In this document: one piece after another, positions 62,730 through 64,000 of the stretch
Numbering within the stretch: position 1 is the first letter of the stretch
Layout: every line of letters begins with the position of its first letter
Origin: VRUE01 sp963697695
GTDB taxonomy: Bacteria > Actinomycetota > Thermoleophilia > Solirubrobacterales > 70-9
Reading direction: 5' to 3'
Length of the DNA stretch: 64,000 nucleotides
Assembly: GCA_963697695.1 (NCBI GenBank)
Contig: OY969094.1
Span: forward strand, 1,612,001 to 1,676,000
Translations under genes and position numbers: made by a program
Notes under the pieces: model-generated
What the model was told of the DNA's origin: nothing
What the model saw: only the letters and a program-made list of their open reading frames with translations
The model's database searches: none

Positions 62730-64000
62730 ATGAACCCGAGCCTTGCAATCGCCGCCGCCGCCAAGGCCCCGCCCGCCGCCGGCGCTGCCCTCGGCGAGAT
62801 CGTCATCGCCTCGCTGGCCGCCACCTTGCTGACCCTGGCCCTGCTCTACGTCGGCTTCGGCTACCGCGCCGGCCGCATCGGCTGGCTGCGCCGCCTCGCT
62901 GCCTGGTCCGAGCGCCGCACGGGCTACCCCGCCTGGGTCGCAATCCCCTCGGCGATCGCGACGACTTCGCTGATCGGCGCGCTCTTCGGCATGTACTGGG
63001 ACATCTCGCTCCACATCGACGTCGGTCGCGACGCCGGCCCGCTTGCCAATCCCGCCCACTACTTCATCCTGGCCGGCCTCTTCGGCATCTTCACCGCCGG
63101 CTTCCTCGCGATCGTGCTGCCGGAGGGCAAGCCGAGTACGTCCGCGGTCCGCCTCGGTCCCGACTGGTACGCGCCGCTGGGCGGGGTGCTGATCTGTGCC
63201 TGCGGCGCCTTTTCGCTGATCGGCTTCCCGCTCGACGACGTCTGGCACCGCCTCTTCGGGCAGGACGTAACGCTCTGGGGGCCGACCCACCTGATGCTGA
63301 TCGGCGGCGCGGCGATGACCCTGGTCGGGATCGCCGTGCTCTCGGTGGAGGGGATGCGGGCGAGCGCCGAGGACGGGTCGGAAGGAGAGCACAGGAGCAC
63401 GGTGCTGATCCGCGCCGTCATGCTGACCGGCGGCCTGCTGATCGGCCTCTCCACCTTCCAGGCCGAGTTCGACTTCGGCGTTCCCCAGTTCCGCTTCGTC
63501 TTCGAGCCGATGATGGTGATGCTCGCCGCCGGTGTCGGCCTCGTCGCCGCCCGCCTCTACGGCGGCCGCGGCGCGGCGCTGGGCGCGGTGGCCTTCTTCC
63601 TCCTCGCTCGCGGCACCCTGGCGCTCCTGGTCGGCCCGGTGCTGGGCGAGACGACGCCGCACCTGCCTCTCTACGTCGCCGAGGCGCTGGTCGTCGAGGC
63701 GGTGGCGCTGCGCGTCTCCGCCGAGCGGCCGCTTGCCTTCGGGCTCTGGTCGGGGCTGGGCATCGGCACCGTCGGCCTCGCTGCGGAGTGGGCCTGGTCG
63801 CATGTCTGGATGCCCGTGCCCTGGCCTTCTGCAGCACTCCCCGAGGTCGCCGTGCTCGGCCTCGCGATGGCGCTCGCCGGGTCGGTACTCGGAGCTTGGA
63901 TCGGAACGCGTCTCGCGGTTTCGCCCGGGCGCCGCCGCCCCGCCCTGCGGCTGGGTGCCTGTGCGGCCGCCGTGGTCGTGATCGCGGCCACGGCCTTCGC
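62730..64000 (+). CDS. Polytopic membrane protein, unrecognised (partial, runs off the window)
   Basis: From ATG 62730 the frame stays open to the window end (423 codons and two bases). An Ala-rich start is followed by about ten transmembrane helices. Short motifs such as 'GMYWDISLHIDVGRDAGPLA', 'LWGPTHLMLIGGAA' and 'STFQAEFDFGVPQFRFVFEP' do not match a family I know. Conserved-looking His, Trp and Asp in loops may bind a metal or ligand. It is divergent from the MerR regulator. Confidence 0.75.
   Translation, partial: MNPSLAIAAAAKAPPAAGAALGEIVIASLAATLLTLALLYVGFGYRAGRIGWLRRLAAWSERRTGYPAWVAIPSAIATTSLIGALFGMYWDISLHIDVGRDAGPLANPAHYFILAGLFGIFTAGFLAIVLPEGKPSTSAVRLGPDWYAPLGGVLICACGAFSLIGFPLDDVWHRLFGQDVTLWGPTHLMLIGGAAMTLVGIAVLSVEGMRASAEDGSEGEHRSTVLIRAVMLTGGLLIGLSTFQAEFDFGVPQFRFVFEPMMVMLAAGVGLVAARLYGGRGAALGAVAFFLLARGTLALLVGPVLGETTPHLPLYVAEALVVEAVALRVSAERPLAFGLWSGLGIGTVGLAAEWAWSHVWMPVPWPSAALPEVAVLGLAMALAGSVLGAWIGTRLAVSPGRRRPALRLGACAAAVVVIAATAF

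Overview
The window is high-GC DNA from an actinobacterium, most likely the Thermoleophilia/Solirubrobacterales group. This is inferred from the FHA-PstP-FtsW-PbpA-PknB locus, the short ImuB + small protein + DnaE2 SOS cassette, many TetR genes sharing a 'GRHGLPRE...NQRERL' N-terminal arm, and two very large secreted repeat proteins. No rRNA, tRNA, CRISPR array or insertion sequence was recognised. Every ORF, motif and repeat was read by eye, so family names are recognition calls, not search results.

Layout. 1-7493 (+): cell-wall growth and Ser/Thr phospho-signalling operon (fhaA end, fhaB, pstP, ftsW/rodA, pbpA, pknB, ddl), nearly all with overlapping stops and starts. 7509-13038 (-): a second Ser/Thr kinase with an extracellular discoidin-like domain, purM, a Fic AMP-transferase with a possible operator array, uppP and a DedA protein. 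13057-24652: surface polysaccharide cluster (4,6-dehydratase, LytR_C protein, FlgD-like protein, O-antigen ligase, flippase, three glycosyltransferases, phosphoglycosyl transferase, two acyl/aminoacyl-transferase-fold proteins), rich in strong hairpins. 24649-28975: DUF3105 protein, metF, sugar porter, a 444-bp non-coding region with a possible structured RNA, and an enoyl-CoA hydratase.

28972-36571 is a regulatory island: seven TetR genes (eight TetR units, because one gene is a tandem fusion), a nucleotide-sugar dehydrogenase, and a Phd/PIN toxin-antitoxin pair with a shortened antitoxin. 36823-43822 encodes two huge secreted proteins (an NHL/beta-propeller protein and a four-module Cys-Pro repeat protein), followed by an eighth TetR gene. 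44460-49748 is a LexA-box-preceded imuB / small protein / dnaE2 translesion cassette. It is interrupted on the opposite strand by a two-gene DUF6883-DUF4926 unit flanked by a 7-bp direct repeat.

49822-64000: a coiled-coil protein, an HxlR regulator divergent from a DHA2 drug exporter, an ECF42 sigma factor with its DGPF protein and a matching promoter, two alpha/beta hydrolases flanking a CGNR regulator, a queuosine-salvage glycosidase homologue, a prephenate-decarboxylase-like protein, an NTF2-like protein, a membrane-fused spermidine-synthase-like protein, a LapA protein, a MerR-MFS pair, and the start of an unrecognised membrane protein.

The most interesting items are the DUF6883-DUF4926 insertion inside the SOS operon, the ten-base-phased operator-like array before the Fic gene, the hairpin that buries a glycosyltransferase start codon, the pseudoknot-capable RNA at 27873-28078, the TetR island, and the ECF42 sigma gene whose homology runs upstream of any canonical start codon.
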